A stretch of DNA of 43,482 bases, from positions 1-43,482 of the forward strand of contig JABDAP010000013.1 of the NCBI GenBank assembly GCA_013289065.1, in the 5' to 3' direction. Source of the stretch: Bacteroidota bacterium. GTDB taxonomy: Bacteria > Bacteroidota > Bacteroidia > Chitinophagales > Chitinophagaceae. Shown piece by piece: positions 16,975 to 26,318 of the stretch. Numbering within the stretch: the first letter of the stretch is position 1; every line of letters starts with the position of its first letter. The notes under the pieces are model-generated. The model did no database searches. It saw only the letters and a program-made list of their open reading frames with translations, and was not told the origin of the DNA. The translations under genes and the position numbers were made by a program.

Positions 16975-17726
16975 CATAAAGGAACATACTCCCCTTTCTT
17001 ATTAACCGAAATAAGCGGCAGTTTTTTATTCTGTTCAAAATAATCGAATACTTCTTTCAGCCTTGCAGAAAAATGCTGATAGGTTGGGTCGTCTTTACTT
17101 GCTTTGTTTAAAGCTTCACGGCTTTTCTCCACATTATATCTTATCGGAAAAATATGCACGGGTATAAAATCTTCGCCCTGGTCATGTGCGTAGGATGCGA
17201 GTACATACAACTCTTCTATCTGCTCATTCTGAATAGGGATGCAGCCAACCGTTACACAACTGCCATGAATATAAATATCATTACCCGGCTTTACCGAATC
17301 ACTTAATAAACGATCCGAAGCATTTGGATAATTCAATCCAAGCGCCATATGGTAATTACTTTTCGGATTGAATTCATTGATATAATAAAACCCTTCCGGA
17401 ACCTGGTAATCTCCTTCGATCCTTTTCGGGCCCAGCGCGCCGGATAACGCGCAAACTTTATAGGTCTTGAATAATTTGAACGGTTCATTCTTTTGATTAC
17501 GCACCCATACTTCCAGCTGGCTGTCGTATTTGAAACTTCTTACGTAGATATCTTTTACCGGCCAGGAAATATGTATATCGGCCAGTTGTTTTTTCAGCGA
17601 GTCCTCTTTCTGTTTAAATGCATTCGCTACTTTGGGAAACTGGTGTTGTGTTACCATAAAAGCAGACTGCGCATGCAAACTTCCGGATACCAACACTGCA
17701 ATCAATATCGCTGCAAAACGTTTCAT
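16974..17726 (-). CDS. L,D-transpeptidase (YkuD-domain, YafK-like)
   Basis: A secreted 250-residue enzyme with a signal peptide (about 1-19, ending LHA). The YkuD catalytic motif is IHGSCVTVGC: His154 and the nucleophile Cys162. It resembles the YafK/ErfK group, which makes or cuts L,D-crosslinks in peptidoglycan or attaches proteins to it. Which of these it does cannot be told. ATG 17726 is chosen because it opens directly with the signal peptide. A TATTTTTG box lies only 6 nt upstream (minus strand, 17732-17739), so the transcript may have almost no leader if that box is used. Confidence 0.86.
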   Translation of the reverse strand: MKRFAAILIAVLVSGSLHAQSAFMVTQHQFPKVANAFKQKEDSLKKQLADIHISWPVKDIYVRSFKYDSQLEVWVRNQKNEPFKLFKTYKVCALSGALGPKRIEGDYQVPEGFYYINEFNPKSNYHMALGLNYPNASDRLLSDSVKPGNDIYIHGSCVTVGCIPIQNEQIEELYVLASYAHDQGEDFIPVHIFPIRYNVEKSREALNKASKDDPTYQHFSARLKEVFDYFEQNKKLPLISVNKKGEYVPL

Positions 17727-17879
17727 GAGATCAAAAATAATGGTTTGACAAAATAACAAGGCCGGTTAATGCAGTATTTAACGTTTTTGCAAAGAAATAA
17801 ATTGTGTGGAGGAAACGCAACAGCTTTTAGGATGACAGATGATAGATGTTAGTTGACAGAACCGTAGAAGATTACAGAA

Positions 17880-17899
17880 CCCCTTTAGGGGCAGGGGTA
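17880..17899. repeat. copy of the CCCCTAAAGGGG repeat after hpd
   Basis: CCCCTTTAGGGGCAGGGGTA on the plus strand, 13 nt beyond the stop of the minus-strand hpd gene. Read on the hpd strand, the unit has the same orientation (ACCCC, TG, CCCCTAAAGGGG) as the copies behind folC and malQ. Confidence 0.85.
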
Positions 17900-17912
17900 G
17901 TGAAGAATACAT

Positions 17913-19043
17913 TTACAAATTTCCTCTCAACTCCTGTTCTCTTTCAATTGCTTCAAACAACGCTTTGAAATTTCCTTTGCCAAAACTTTTTGCGCCTTTT
18001 CGCTGGATGATCTCGAAGAAAAGTGTGGGCCTGTCTTCAACGGGTTTACTGAAGATCTGTAACAGATATCCTTCTTCATCTCGATCCACAAGGATCCCGA
18101 GTTCTTTTAGCGGCTGCATATCTTCATCGATATGCCCAACCCTTTCAACAAGGTCATCATAATAAGATGACGGGATCTTTAAAAATTCCACTCCCCTGTT
18201 TTGCAGGTCGGTAACGGTTTGCACGATATCTGCCGTGGCAAGCGCCACATGCTGGCATCCTTCGCCATCATAATAATCAAGGTATTCTTCTACCTGCGAT
18301 TTCTTTTTGCCTTCTGCGGGTTCATTGATCGGGAACTTTACAAAACCATTTCCATTACTCATCACTTTACTCATCAGCGCAGAATATTCGGTGGAAATAT
18401 CAGTATCATCGAATGTGAGAATATTGCGAAAGCCCATCACGTCTTCATAAAATTTTACCCATGGGTTCATCTGGTTCCAGCCAACATTTCCTACACAATG
18501 ATCTACATACAACAAACCGGTTGATGGCGGATTATAATTGCTCTTCCATTCGCGGTAGCCGGGCATAAAAATGCCGGTGTAATTTTTTCTTTCAACAAAT
18601 AAATGCACAGTTTCGCCGTAAGTATGGATACCGCTCAGTATCACTTCGCCCTGTTCATCAGTTAGTGTATAAGGCTCAAGATAACTTTTAGCGCCACGTA
18701 TGGTTGTCTGCTTCCAGGCATCTGCCGCATCGTTTACTTTCAGCGCAAGTATTTTTACTGCATCGCCATGTTTATAAATATGATCCGCCAAAACATTCTG
18801 GCTACGCAGCGGCGTGGTAAAAACAAAAGTGAGTTTGTTCTGGCGAACAGCATAACTCGCCCTGTCTTTCACGCCTGTTTCAGGGCCGGCATAAGCAAGG
18901 CTCTGAAAACCAAATGCGGTCTTATAAAAATGAGCGGCCTGTTTTGCATTGCCCACATAAAATTCAACATGATCGGTTCCTTCCAAAGGAAGAAAATCCT
19001 GTACGGTATTTTTTGCAGCGGTATTCGATACAACTGTTTCCAT
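17913..19043 (-). CDS. hpd: 4-hydroxyphenylpyruvate dioxygenase
   Basis: A 376-residue iron enzyme that turns 4-hydroxyphenylpyruvate and O2 into homogentisate in tyrosine breakdown. The two vicinal-oxygen-chelate domains are complete. The iron ligands are His182 (YVDHCVGN), His265 (CQHVALAT) and Glu344 (FFEIIQRKG). The C-terminal helix KSFGKGNFKALFEAIEREQ is the family hallmark that gates the active site. No homogentisate dioxygenase gene is in the window, though it often neighbours hpd in this phylum. Probably monocistronic here. Confidence 0.96.
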   Translation of the reverse strand: METVVSNTAAKNTVQDFLPLEGTDHVEFYVGNAKQAAHFYKTAFGFQSLAYAGPETGVKDRASYAVRQNKLTFVFTTPLRSQNVLADHIYKHGDAVKILALKVNDAADAWKQTTIRGAKSYLEPYTLTDEQGEVILSGIHTYGETVHLFVERKNYTGIFMPGYREWKSNYNPPSTGLLYVDHCVGNVGWNQMNPWVKFYEDVMGFRNILTFDDTDISTEYSALMSKVMSNGNGFVKFPINEPAEGKKKSQVEEYLDYYDGEGCQHVALATADIVQTVTDLQNRGVEFLKIPSSYYDDLVERVGHIDEDMQPLKELGILVDRDEEGYLLQIFSKPVEDRPTLFFEIIQRKGAKSFGKGNFKALFEAIEREQELRGNL

Positions 19044-19311
19044 AAAATGATTTGAAGATGAAGAAAATAGCTTTCAGCATTCAGCTATCAGCCATTGGAA
19101 TGAAGCCTCACGCGTTAAGCGTTAGGCATTTGGCGTTCAGCGTACCCATTGCCAAAGCTTCCATCAGCAGGCAATAACAAAAACGTTTGTCGCTGAAAAT
19201 TTTATGGGGATAATCGGGGATCACGGGGTAAAGTTAAGCCTTAAAATTTTTAATTTAACTTTTAACTTCTAACTCTTAACTCCTGACTATATTCGTTACC
19301 TAATCACGAAT
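19044..19311. other. 268-bp divergent intergenic region, hpd/purK
   Basis: It contains short degenerate repeats: TTCAGCATTCAGCTATCAGC at about 19073, GCGTTAAGCGTTAGGC-type words at 19110-19140, and a TTTAACTTTTAACTTCTAAC run at 19252-19281. A near -7 box (TATATTCG) lies just before purK. No gene is supported. Confidence 0.6.
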
Positions 19312-20439
19312 ATGAAAGTAGGTATTCTCGGCGGCGGTCAGTTGGGCAGGATGTTGTTACAGGCATCCGCTAATTATGTGGTGGAAACATTTGTTTTGGA
19401 AAATGATGAGAACTGCCCGGCCGCGCATCTTTGCCATCATTTTACCAAAGGCGATATCACCGATTTTAAAACCGTTTATAAGTTCGGAAAAAAACTCGAT
19501 GCCATTACCATCGAAATAGAATCTGTGAATGTTGAAGCATTGGAAAAATTAGAAAAGGAAGGTGTAAAGATTTATCCGAAACCCGCTGCTATCCGCATCA
19601 TCAAAAACAAGATCGCACAAAAAGAATTTTATACTGCACATCAGATCCCTACTTCCGAATTTGTGGTAACGGAGAATATGAATGACCTGCAGAAACAGGT
19701 TTCTTTTTTACCGGCCGTTCACAAGATCGGGCAAGGCGGTTATGATGGAAAAGGCGTAACCATACTGGAAACGGAAAAGGATATACTCAATGGTTTTGAT
19801 GCGCCTTCCGTGCTTGAGAAAAAAGTGCATATCAAAAAAGAGATCGCGGTGATCGTTGCCATGAACGATGCCGGCGAAACCGTTATCTACCCTCCCGCTG
19901 AAATGATCTTCGACCCCGTATGGAACCTGCTCGATTATCAGTTGAGCCCTGCCGTAATTCCCGAAAAAATATTGTGGAAAGCGGAAGCCATCGCCGTTAA
20001 ACTGGTAAAAGGTTTACAAAGCGCCGGCCTGTTTGCCATCGAATTATTTATTGATATGAATGATGAGGTACTGGTTAACGAAACCGCCCCGCGTGTCCAC
20101 AACAGCGGCCATCATACCATTGAAGCAAATTATTCGAGCCAGTATGATATGCTCTGGCGCATTATACTTGGCTACCCTTTAGGCAATACAGACCCCATCC
20201 TTCCTTCTGCGATCGTAAATATTCTGGGTGCCCACGCACATACCGGCGATGCAAAATATGAAGGCCTTGCCGAAGTACTAAAAATGGATAATGTATTTGT
20301 ACACCTGTACGGAAAAGCACAAACAAAACCAGGCAGAAAAATGGGGCATGTAACCATCCTAAGCAAAGACTACCAGGATCTTACCTATAAAGCCAATAAG
20401 ATCAAGCACCTGCTGAAAGTGACCTCGGACAAATTTTAG
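19312..20439 (+). CDS. purK: 5-(carboxyamino)imidazole ribonucleotide synthase
   Basis: ATP-grasp enzyme of purine synthesis that carboxylates aminoimidazole ribonucleotide using bicarbonate, feeding PurE. It is 375 residues and starts with the family N-terminus MKVGILGGGQLGRMLLQAS. ATP-grasp landmarks are KIGQGGYDGKGV (about 142-153), VLEKKVHIKKEIAVIVAMN, LFAIELFIDMNDEVLVNETAPRVHNSGHHTIEA and the C-terminal HLYGKAQTKPGRKMGHVT. purE is not in the window; in Bacteroidota it is often separate or adjacent. Its 3' end is convergent with the DUF3078 gene, with AATTCCAAAATT direct repeats between them. Confidence 0.96.
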   Translation: MKVGILGGGQLGRMLLQASANYVVETFVLENDENCPAAHLCHHFTKGDITDFKTVYKFGKKLDAITIEIESVNVEALEKLEKEGVKIYPKPAAIRIIKNKIAQKEFYTAHQIPTSEFVVTENMNDLQKQVSFLPAVHKIGQGGYDGKGVTILETEKDILNGFDAPSVLEKKVHIKKEIAVIVAMNDAGETVIYPPAEMIFDPVWNLLDYQLSPAVIPEKILWKAEAIAVKLVKGLQSAGLFAIELFIDMNDEVLVNETAPRVHNSGHHTIEANYSSQYDMLWRIILGYPLGNTDPILPSAIVNILGAHAHTGDAKYEGLAEVLKMDNVFVHLYGKAQTKPGRKMGHVTILSKDYQDLTYKANKIKHLLKVTSDKF

Positions 20440-20495
20440 GGTTTAACCCGGAACTCAATTCCAAAATTTCCCAATTCCAAAATTCCAGAACCAAT

Positions 20496-21452
20496 TTAAC
20501 TGTACCGGATCTTTTTTACATTCAACGGTTTCATAAAACCGATGCCGATCTGGCTCTTGGTTTGTAAACCCGGCGATGTATTGGTTGGGCCAAACAAACG
20601 GATATCATCATCATAGATCATATCAAGGCTGTATGTTGCAGAAAAATTTTTATTGATCTTGAAAGAAAAAAGATTCGTCATAAAAAAATCAACATTCTGC
20701 GGATGGCTCTCGTAATTGGAGAAAAGATCCAGCCTTCCTTTATACGTAACATTCTTCGCGATCGCACTGTAATAATTCACTGTGGCAAATGCGCCTATTT
20801 CGTACAAAGCATGTTGTCCTGCCGGCACACCATACACACCTTTCTGCGCCAGAACATTATTGGAAACGATCGTTGAACGCGAAGTAAGCGGTGAAAGGAA
20901 TATAGAAAGATTTGACGCCGGGTGATAATCAAACCCTGCAGACAGGATCACATAAGCAGGCGATAAAAACGAAGAAGAAAGATCACCCACATTATTTGAA
21001 TAAGTATATCCATCAAAAAACTGCGAACGGAAATTGAACAGCGCAGATAAAAACAATTTACCAACCGTATCTATTTTATAACCGTATTTACTCAGGTAAT
21101 CCAAACGGTCGTCATTCTTACGGCTGCCAAGGCTTGTTGATTCAACATAACCCAGGTTGATATCAATATTATTATCCCAGGTACGGCGCCCGGAACGGTA
21201 GAAGAAAAAATAATTGAAATACGTATTGGCCGCCAAAGAAAAATTATCACCGCCTGCCGCCCAGTTACTCAAAGAGCCTTGTGCAAGATTAAAATTGAAC
21301 AAACCGCCTCTTTTCCAGTTCCACGAAGAAGTATCAGCTTCCTTTTTAATGGCCCGTGAAGTTTCATTGCGCAGGTTGTTTACCACAATATCCTGCCCAT
21401 TCGCCACCACCAAACAAAAAAATGCTGCAGCCAGCACAACTGCTTTCTTCAT
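20496..21452 (-). CDS. DUF3078 outer-membrane-associated protein
   Basis: A 318-residue exported protein (signal peptide about 1-19) of the Bacteroidota DUF3078 family. The family signature GGLFNFNLAQGSLSNWAAGGDNFSLAA (GG, N, Q, LxNWAxGGxN pattern) is at about residues 49-75. The remainder alternates aromatic and polar residues in many short strands, consistent with a beta-barrel. Function is not known for the family. A -7 box (minus TAGTTTTG, 21470-21477) lies 17 nt upstream. It is convergent with purK. Confidence 0.85.
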   Translation of the reverse strand: MKKAVVLAAAFFCLVVANGQDIVVNNLRNETSRAIKKEADTSSWNWKRGGLFNFNLAQGSLSNWAAGGDNFSLAANTYFNYFFFYRSGRRTWDNNIDINLGYVESTSLGSRKNDDRLDYLSKYGYKIDTVGKLFLSALFNFRSQFFDGYTYSNNVGDLSSSFLSPAYVILSAGFDYHPASNLSIFLSPLTSRSTIVSNNVLAQKGVYGVPAGQHALYEIGAFATVNYYSAIAKNVTYKGRLDLFSNYESHPQNVDFFMTNLFSFKINKNFSATYSLDMIYDDDIRLFGPTNTSPGLQTKSQIGIGFMKPLNVKKIRYS

Positions 21453-21469
21453 TCTCTCAAAATTTCGGG

Positions 21470-21477
21470 CAAAACTA
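21470..21477 (-). promoter_or_regulatory. -7 box for the DUF3078 gene
   Basis: Minus-strand TAGTTTTG, matching TAnnTTTG, 17 nt from the ATG at 21452. Confidence 0.5.
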
Positions 21478-21541
21478 ATGGTTATGCTTAATTATTAAAA
21501 ACTCATTGCTGACAATCTGGCATTAAACGGTTCATTTTTTG

Positions 21542-21549
21542 TATTTTTG
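21542..21549 (+). promoter_or_regulatory. -7 box for miaB
   Basis: TATTTTTG, 20 nt before ATG 21570. It supports the ATG over the upstream in-frame TTG at 21561. Confidence 0.5.
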
Positions 21550-21569
21550 CACCCTAAATTTTGTTAAGA

Positions 21570-22994
21570 ATGGAAATGTTGGAATTAGCGGGCAAAGCAC
21601 ACGATGAAAGTCGGCAGGGCGAAGCCTATGATCCGCTTGTGAAGGAAACGGTTTTATATAAAAAACGCTTTTATATAGAGAGCTATGGCTGTGCCATGAA
21701 TTTTGCGGATAGCGAAGTAGTGGCTTCGATATTGAATGCAGAAGGTTTTGGCGCAACACGCAATGAAGCAGAAGCCGACCTTATTTTTCTGAATACCTGT
21801 TCCATCCGCGAAAAAGCAGAAATGACAGTAAGGAAAAGGCTCACGGAGTTCCGTTCGCTCAAAAAGAAAAAACCGGGAATGCTCATCGGTATGCTGGGGT
21901 GCATGGCGGAAAGATTAAAATCGCAGTTACTCGAAGAAGAAAAACTGGTTGACCTGGTGGTTGGCCCCGATGCCTACAGAAGTTTACCTGCATTGATCGG
22001 CGAAGCAGAAACAGGGCAAAAAGCAGTAAATGTTCTGTTGAGCCGCGATGAAACGTATGGAGATATTGCACCGATACGTTTAGACAGTAATGGCGTTTGC
22101 GCTTTTGTTTCCATCATGCGCGGCTGTAATAATATGTGCAGTTTCTGCGTGGTGCCTTTTACACGCGGAAGAGAACGCAGCCGCGATGCGCATTCCATCA
22201 TAAAAGAGGTGGAACAATTATTTCAGGCCGGCTATCGTGAAGTAACCCTGCTCGGGCAAAATGTAGACAGTTATTACTGGATAGATGAACAGAAAGATGA
22301 AACCATCACGTTTGCGAAACTGCTGGAAAAAACAGCGCTTGTTTCGCCCTTGCTGCGTGTGCGTTTCAGCACATCGCATCCGAAAGATATTACGGATGAA
22401 GTGTTGTTTACGATCGCGAAATATGATAACATCTGCAACTATATTCATCTTCCCGTGCAAAGCGGCAGCAACCGCATATTGCAGCTCATGAACAGAACCT
22501 ATACGCGCGAATGGTATATCGCCAAAGTAAACCGTATACGCGAGATACTGCCGGGTTGCGGTGTGAGCACAGATATGATCACCGGGTTCTGTACAGAAAC
22601 CGAAGAAGACCACCGCGATTCTTATACGTTGATGGAATACTGCAAATACGATCTGGCTTACATGTATTATTACAGTGAAAGGCCCGGTACGCTTGCAGAA
22701 AGAAGGTATGAAGATGATATCCCGGAAGAAACAAAAAAGAGAAGGCTGCAGGAGATCATTGCATTGCACCGCATCCATTCACTGGAAAGCATGCAGCGCG
22801 ATGTGAACAAAACATTTAAAGTTTTGATAGAAGCCAATTCCAAAAAAAGCGATTCGGACTGGCACGGAAGAACGGATCACAATAAAGTGGTCATCTTTCC
22901 GAAAGAAAATTATCAACTGCAGAAAGGCGATTATGTAAATGTGAGGATCAATAGCTGTACGGCGGGAACACTGCTGGGGACAATTAATAATTAA
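21570..22994 (+). CDS. miaB: tRNA-2-methylthio-N6-dimethylallyladenosine synthase
   Basis: Radical SAM methylthiotransferase that modifies A37 of tRNAs reading codons beginning with U, using two [4Fe-4S] clusters. The N-terminal UPF0004 domain carries Cys41 (ESYGCAMN), Cys77 (NTCSIR) and Cys111 (GMLGCMAER). The radical SAM motif CNNMCSFC gives Cys186, Cys190 and Cys193. A C-terminal TRAM domain closes the protein ([29 protein letters not shown]). The N-terminus is about 30 residues longer than in E. coli. It opens the block that continues to the sigma-54 regulator. Confidence 0.95.
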   Translation: MEMLELAGKAHDESRQGEAYDPLVKETVLYKKRFYIESYGCAMNFADSEVVASILNAEGFGATRNEAEADLIFLNTCSIREKAEMTVRKRLTEFRSLKKKKPGMLIGMLGCMAERLKSQLLEEEKLVDLVVGPDAYRSLPALIGEAETGQKAVNVLLSRDETYGDIAPIRLDSNGVCAFVSIMRGCNNMCSFCVVPFTRGRERSRDAHSIIKEVEQLFQAGYREVTLLGQNVDSYYWIDEQKDETITFAKLLEKTALVSPLLRVRFSTSHPKDITDEVLFTIAKYDNICNYIHLPVQSGSNRILQLMNRTYTREWYIAKVNRIREILPGCGVSTDMITGFCTETEEDHRDSYTLMEYCKYDLAYMYYYSERPGTLAERRYEDDIPEETKKRRLQEIIALHRIHSLESMQRDVNKTFKVLIEANSKKSDSDWHGRTDHNKVVIFPKENYQLQKGDYVNVRINSCTAGTLLGTINN

Positions 22995-23093
22995 TAATTG
23001 TTTTGGCGATGAGATGCTCATTAGAAAAAATGTTTGTACGCATGTTGCCTGCAACTAAGTATTGCAGCAGCAAAAATGAAATTGGTAATGCAC

Positions 23094-23135
23094 AATTACT
23101 AATTATTAATTACTAATTATTAATTACTAATTACA
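23094..23135 (+). repeat. three tandem 14-bp AT repeats upstream of the sigma-54 regulator
   Basis: AATTACTAATTATT occurs at 23094-23107 and 23108-23121, followed by AATTACTAATTACA at 23122-23135, so six 7-bp AATTANT half-units end 3 nt before the ATG at 23139. Their position overlaps the expected ribosome-binding and leader region. Copy number could vary by slippage. Confidence 0.85.
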
Positions 23136-23138
23136 ATA

Positions 23139-24413
23139 ATGGATTTACAAAGTATAAAAAACCGCTTCGGCATCATAGGCAATTCGCCTGCGTTGAACTT
23201 TGCATTGAATACGGCTGTGCAGGTGGCAGCAACCGATCTTACAGTATTGATCGTGGGTGAAAGTGGCGTGGGTAAAGAAGTTTTCTCGCAGATCATTCAT
23301 GCGCTTTCATCGCGCAAGCACAATCCTTTTATTGCCGTTAACTGCGGCGCTATCCCCGAAGGCACGATCGATTCAGAATTATTCGGCCATGAAAAAGGCG
23401 CGTTTACAGGTGCGGTCGACAGCCGCAAAGGTTATTTTGAAACCGTTAGCGGGGGTACCATTTTTATGGATGAGATAGGCGAAATGCCGCTGGGTACACA
23501 GGCGCGTTTATTACGCGTTCTCGAAACCGGTGAATTTATCCGCGTAGGTTCATCCAAAGTGCAGAAAACGGATGTGCGTGTGATCGCAGCTACCAACCGC
23601 GAATTATTGGAGTTTACACAGAAGGGCCGTTTCCGCGAAGACCTTTATTATCGTTTGAGCACCGTGCCTATCCGCGTTCCGTCACTACGCGACAGGCCGG
23701 AAGATATTCTTTTGCTGTTCAGAAAATTTGTTGTTGATTTTGCGGAACGTTATAAAACAAGCCCGGTACAGTTGGATGATGAAGCTAAAAACCTGTTAAT
23801 TAACCATAATTGGCAAGGCAATGTAAGGGAGTTGAAGAATATTGCAGAACAGATCTCCGTACTCAGCACCAACAATACAGTTAACGGTAACGAAATGCGC
23901 CGTTTTTTACCGGCAAATTCAGTGAACCGTTTACCAATGCTGGCCGCACAACAAGGCGCAACAGGCGAGTTTGCCAACGAACGCGAGATCTTGTACAAGC
24001 TCTTTTTTGATATGAAAAAAGATGTGACGGAATTAAAGAAAATGTTCCTCGAAATTCTACAGAACCCTTCGCTTGCGGGCAATGCAGCCAATTTTACCAG
24101 GGATTCTCTGATAAACGATTTTCATGGTAATGGCGATGGGCAAAATAATATCTCTGCTCCTTCTATCGCGCAGCCGGCAAATAACCAGCCATCGTTTTTA
24201 CCAACAGGTTCACAACCGGTGATATTGCATGATAACGATATTCACCAGCATGAAGAAGTGGAAGAATCGCTCAACATCATGGATAAAGAAAAAGAACTGA
24301 TCGTAAAAGCATTGAAGAAACACAAAGGCAAACGGCGCGATGCTTCTTTAGATCTGGGTATCAGCGAAAGAACTTTGTACAGGAAGCTGAAAGAATACGA
24401 TATTGATGAATAA
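23139..24413 (+). CDS. sigma-54-dependent transcriptional activator without receiver domain
   Basis: A 424-residue AAA+ enhancer-binding protein. The ATPase domain begins almost at the N-terminus: Walker A GESGVGKE (40-47), the sigma-54 contact loop GAFTGA (87-92) and Walker B TIFMDEIG (107-114). NWQGNVRELKN follows at about 228. A linker (about 275-375) leads to a Fis-type helix-turn-helix at the end (KGKRRDASLDLGISERTLYRKLKEYDID). There is no receiver, GAF or PAS input domain, so its control is unclear. It precedes lptE by 36 nt, placing it in an operon with outer-membrane and export genes. Confidence 0.9.
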   Translation: MDLQSIKNRFGIIGNSPALNFALNTAVQVAATDLTVLIVGESGVGKEVFSQIIHALSSRKHNPFIAVNCGAIPEGTIDSELFGHEKGAFTGAVDSRKGYFETVSGGTIFMDEIGEMPLGTQARLLRVLETGEFIRVGSSKVQKTDVRVIAATNRELLEFTQKGRFREDLYYRLSTVPIRVPSLRDRPEDILLLFRKFVVDFAERYKTSPVQLDDEAKNLLINHNWQGNVRELKNIAEQISVLSTNNTVNGNEMRRFLPANSVNRLPMLAAQQGATGEFANEREILYKLFFDMKKDVTELKKMFLEILQNPSLAGNAANFTRDSLINDFHGNGDGQNNISAPSIAQPANNQPSFLPTGSQPVILHDNDIHQHEEVEESLNIMDKEKELIVKALKKHKGKRRDASLDLGISERTLYRKLKEYDIDE

Positions 24414-24449
24414 TTCAATTTGAAAATGCGGCAATTTGAAAATTTGAAA

Positions 24450-24977
24450 ATGAAGGCACGGTTACATAAAACAGTTTCGTTTATAATGGCAGTTGCTATT
24501 GCATGCGTATTGTTTGCAGTGCAAGGTTGTGGTGTGTATACATTTAAAGATTCGGTGATACCGCCGGATGTGAAGACGATCAAGATCAATTATATCGAGA
24601 ACAGGGCAACGTATATCAATCCCCAGCTGGCGCAGAAATTCTATGATAAGATCCAGCAGAAAGTAGTTGGAAGCACGCGCCTTACCCGAAGCAACAGCGA
24701 TAGTGCGCATTATGTAATAAGCGGTACCATTACAGGCTATAATCCTACTTTAACAGTTGGTGTTAGTGCGCAACAGGCCACTACCAACAGGTTAACGGTA
24801 ACACTTCACATGACACTGCGCAAAAATCTTGAAAATAAAACTGAAGAATTTGATGTTAGCCGCAGCTTTGATTATTCAGCCAACTTATCGCTTCAACAGG
24901 CAGAGGGGCAATTGCTGGATGAAGTAGTGCGTACATTGACAGATGATATTTATAACCGTATCTTCTCAGATTGGTAA
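24450..24977 (+). CDS. lptE: LPS-assembly lipoprotein LptE
   Basis: Outer-membrane lipoprotein of 175 residues from ATG 24450, partner of the LptD barrel that places LPS in the outer leaflet. The lipobox is VQGC (Cys27), preceded by a clear signal peptide. The mature start CGVYTFKDSVIPPDVKTIKINYIEN and the LptE-like two-layer fold pattern (AHYVISGTITGYNPT, VTLHMTLRKN, SFDYSANLSLQQAEGQLLDEVVRTLTDDIYNRIFSDW) match the Bacteroidota LptE family. Earlier in-frame starts at 24420/24426 run through an AATTTGAAAAT repeat and are less likely. The TPR-like gene follows 21 nt later. Confidence 0.9.
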   Translation: MKARLHKTVSFIMAVAIACVLFAVQGCGVYTFKDSVIPPDVKTIKINYIENRATYINPQLAQKFYDKIQQKVVGSTRLTRSNSDSAHYVISGTITGYNPTLTVGVSAQQATTNRLTVTLHMTLRKNLENKTEEFDVSRSFDYSANLSLQQAEGQLLDEVVRTLTDDIYNRIFSDW

Positions 24978-24998
24978 TCAATCCATACTTTTATCTCT

Positions 24999-25901
24999 AT
25001 GAACCTGGCGCAGGAAAAAGCATTGTTTCATCTCACGGGAAAGCTGGATCTGTCGCAATTACCCACCGGTACATTGCAGCAGCTTGCTGATGAGGATCCT
25101 TATTTTGCGCCTGCAAGATTTTTTCTCACCGCTAAAACAAAACCGCAGAACCCGCAGCCGGACTGGGTTTCGCAGGTGCAGAAAACAAATCTATATTTTG
25201 TCAACCCATATTGGCTGCAGTTGCAGCTTAACGATATTGCGGTTGTTACCAATACACAGGTAAAAGAACCTTCTCCCTTACAGAAAACAGAAAGAGCCGA
25301 ACAGATCGCCGTTCCAACCATCGAAGCAGTAAAAGAAATGATGCGAAAGATCGACCAGTCGCAGGAAACAACAGGCGAAATGGAAGAAGAACCACTTCCT
25401 GATGAGTATATAGAAGAAAATGAAGTGATGGATCAAGGTTCTGTTGCAGAAAATAAAATAGCGGGTATACTTTCCGGCCAACTCGCCGATTTTAAAAAAC
25501 CTTTGGATCCCGGCGCGGTGCTCGAGATTGATGCAGATAAGAAACGGCTCTCCGCCATCGATTATTTTGCTTCGCAGGGTATCAGGATCGATCTTTCCTC
25601 TATTCCGCAGGACAAACTAACGGCACACCTGTTAAAATTCACCGACTGGCTAAAGCAGCTAAAGCATGCGAATGCCAACCCAAATGATCTGGGCACCAAT
25701 CCTGAAATGGAAAGAACGGTAGCGGAAAATGCCAAAAACTCCAATGAAACCAGGGAGATCGTAACGGAAGCCATGGCGGATGTGCTGGTAAAACAGGGGC
25801 AGGCGGAGAAAGCCATACAGCTCTATATCAAATTAAGTTTCTTAAATCCTGAAAAATCCAGTTATTTTGCTGCCAAAATTGAACAACTAAAAGGAATATA
25901 A
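24999..25901 (+). CDS. hypothetical TPR-like protein in the lptE-secG operon
   Basis: A 300-residue soluble protein, no signal peptide or membrane segment. The middle (about 100-150) is acidic and low-complexity (QETTGEMEEEPLPDEYIEENE). The C-terminal 45 residues (MADVLVKQGQAEKAIQLYIKLSFLNPEKSSYFAAKIEQL) read as a tetratricopeptide-type helix pair. I do not recognise a named family. It sits 21 nt after lptE and 1 nt before secG. Genes of this size seem to be found at this place in related genomes (from memory), so a link to envelope assembly is plausible but unproven. Confidence 0.75.
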   Translation: MNLAQEKALFHLTGKLDLSQLPTGTLQQLADEDPYFAPARFFLTAKTKPQNPQPDWVSQVQKTNLYFVNPYWLQLQLNDIAVVTNTQVKEPSPLQKTERAEQIAVPTIEAVKEMMRKIDQSQETTGEMEEEPLPDEYIEENEVMDQGSVAENKIAGILSGQLADFKKPLDPGAVLEIDADKKRLSAIDYFASQGIRIDLSSIPQDKLTAHLLKFTDWLKQLKHANANPNDLGTNPEMERTVAENAKNSNETREIVTEAMADVLVKQGQAEKAIQLYIKLSFLNPEKSSYFAAKIEQLKGI

Positions 25902-25902
25902 T

Positions 25903-26253
25903 ATGATCATTTTGTTTTTGATTCTGATTGTGGTTGCCTCTGTGGCGTTAGGTTTTATGGTATTGGTACAAAATCCAAAAGGTGGCGGCTTATCCGGCAA
26001 TGTAGGCGGTTTCAGCAACCAACTGATGGGTGTTAAGCAAACCACCGACGTATTGGAGAAAGGCACCTGGCTGTTTGCGGGCATTATCGCTTTGCTGGCA
26101 GTGTTCTCAACAGTATTCCTGAAAGGCGGCTCGGGTGGTGCGGTAGACAATTCTATTTTACAGAAAGTAAACACCAACCAGACAGCGCCTGCGCCGGCTG
26201 CAACTACGCCGCCTAAAACTGTTACTGCAAAACCTGATTCAGGTAAGAAATAG
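25903..26253 (+). CDS. secG: preprotein translocase subunit SecG
   Basis: A 116-residue membrane subunit that assists SecYEG during export. It has two membrane segments (about 2-22 and 57-75) joined by the conserved loop VQNPKGGGLSGNVGG. The C-terminal tail is long and Ala/Pro/Thr/Lys-rich (NQTAPAPAATTPPKTVTAKP), as usual in Bacteroidota. It begins 1 nt after the TPR-like gene's stop. A strong hairpin terminator follows 20 nt downstream. Confidence 0.93.
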   Translation: MIILFLILIVVASVALGFMVLVQNPKGGGLSGNVGGFSNQLMGVKQTTDVLEKGTWLFAGIIALLAVFSTVFLKGGSGGAVDNSILQKVNTNQTAPAPAATTPPKTVTAKPDSGKK

Positions 26254-26273
26254 ACCGGTAAAGATTTTTTAAT

Positions 26274-26303
26274 ACCCTGTCTGTATTCCAGGCAGGGTTT
26301 TTT
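26274..26303 (+). terminator. rho-independent terminator after secG
   Basis: ACCCTGTCTG (26274-26283), loop TATTC, then CAGGCAGGGT (26289-26298) make a 10-bp stem with one G-U pair. The stem runs into a T6 tract. It closes the lptE-secG transcript before mltG. Confidence 0.9.
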
Positions 26304-26318
26304 ATTTAATTTGAAGAC

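Noticed and set aside
23094..23135. Tandem AT repeats as a CRISPR or plasmid iteron array
   Set aside because: Units are only 14 bp and directly adjacent, without spacers or a replication gene nearby.
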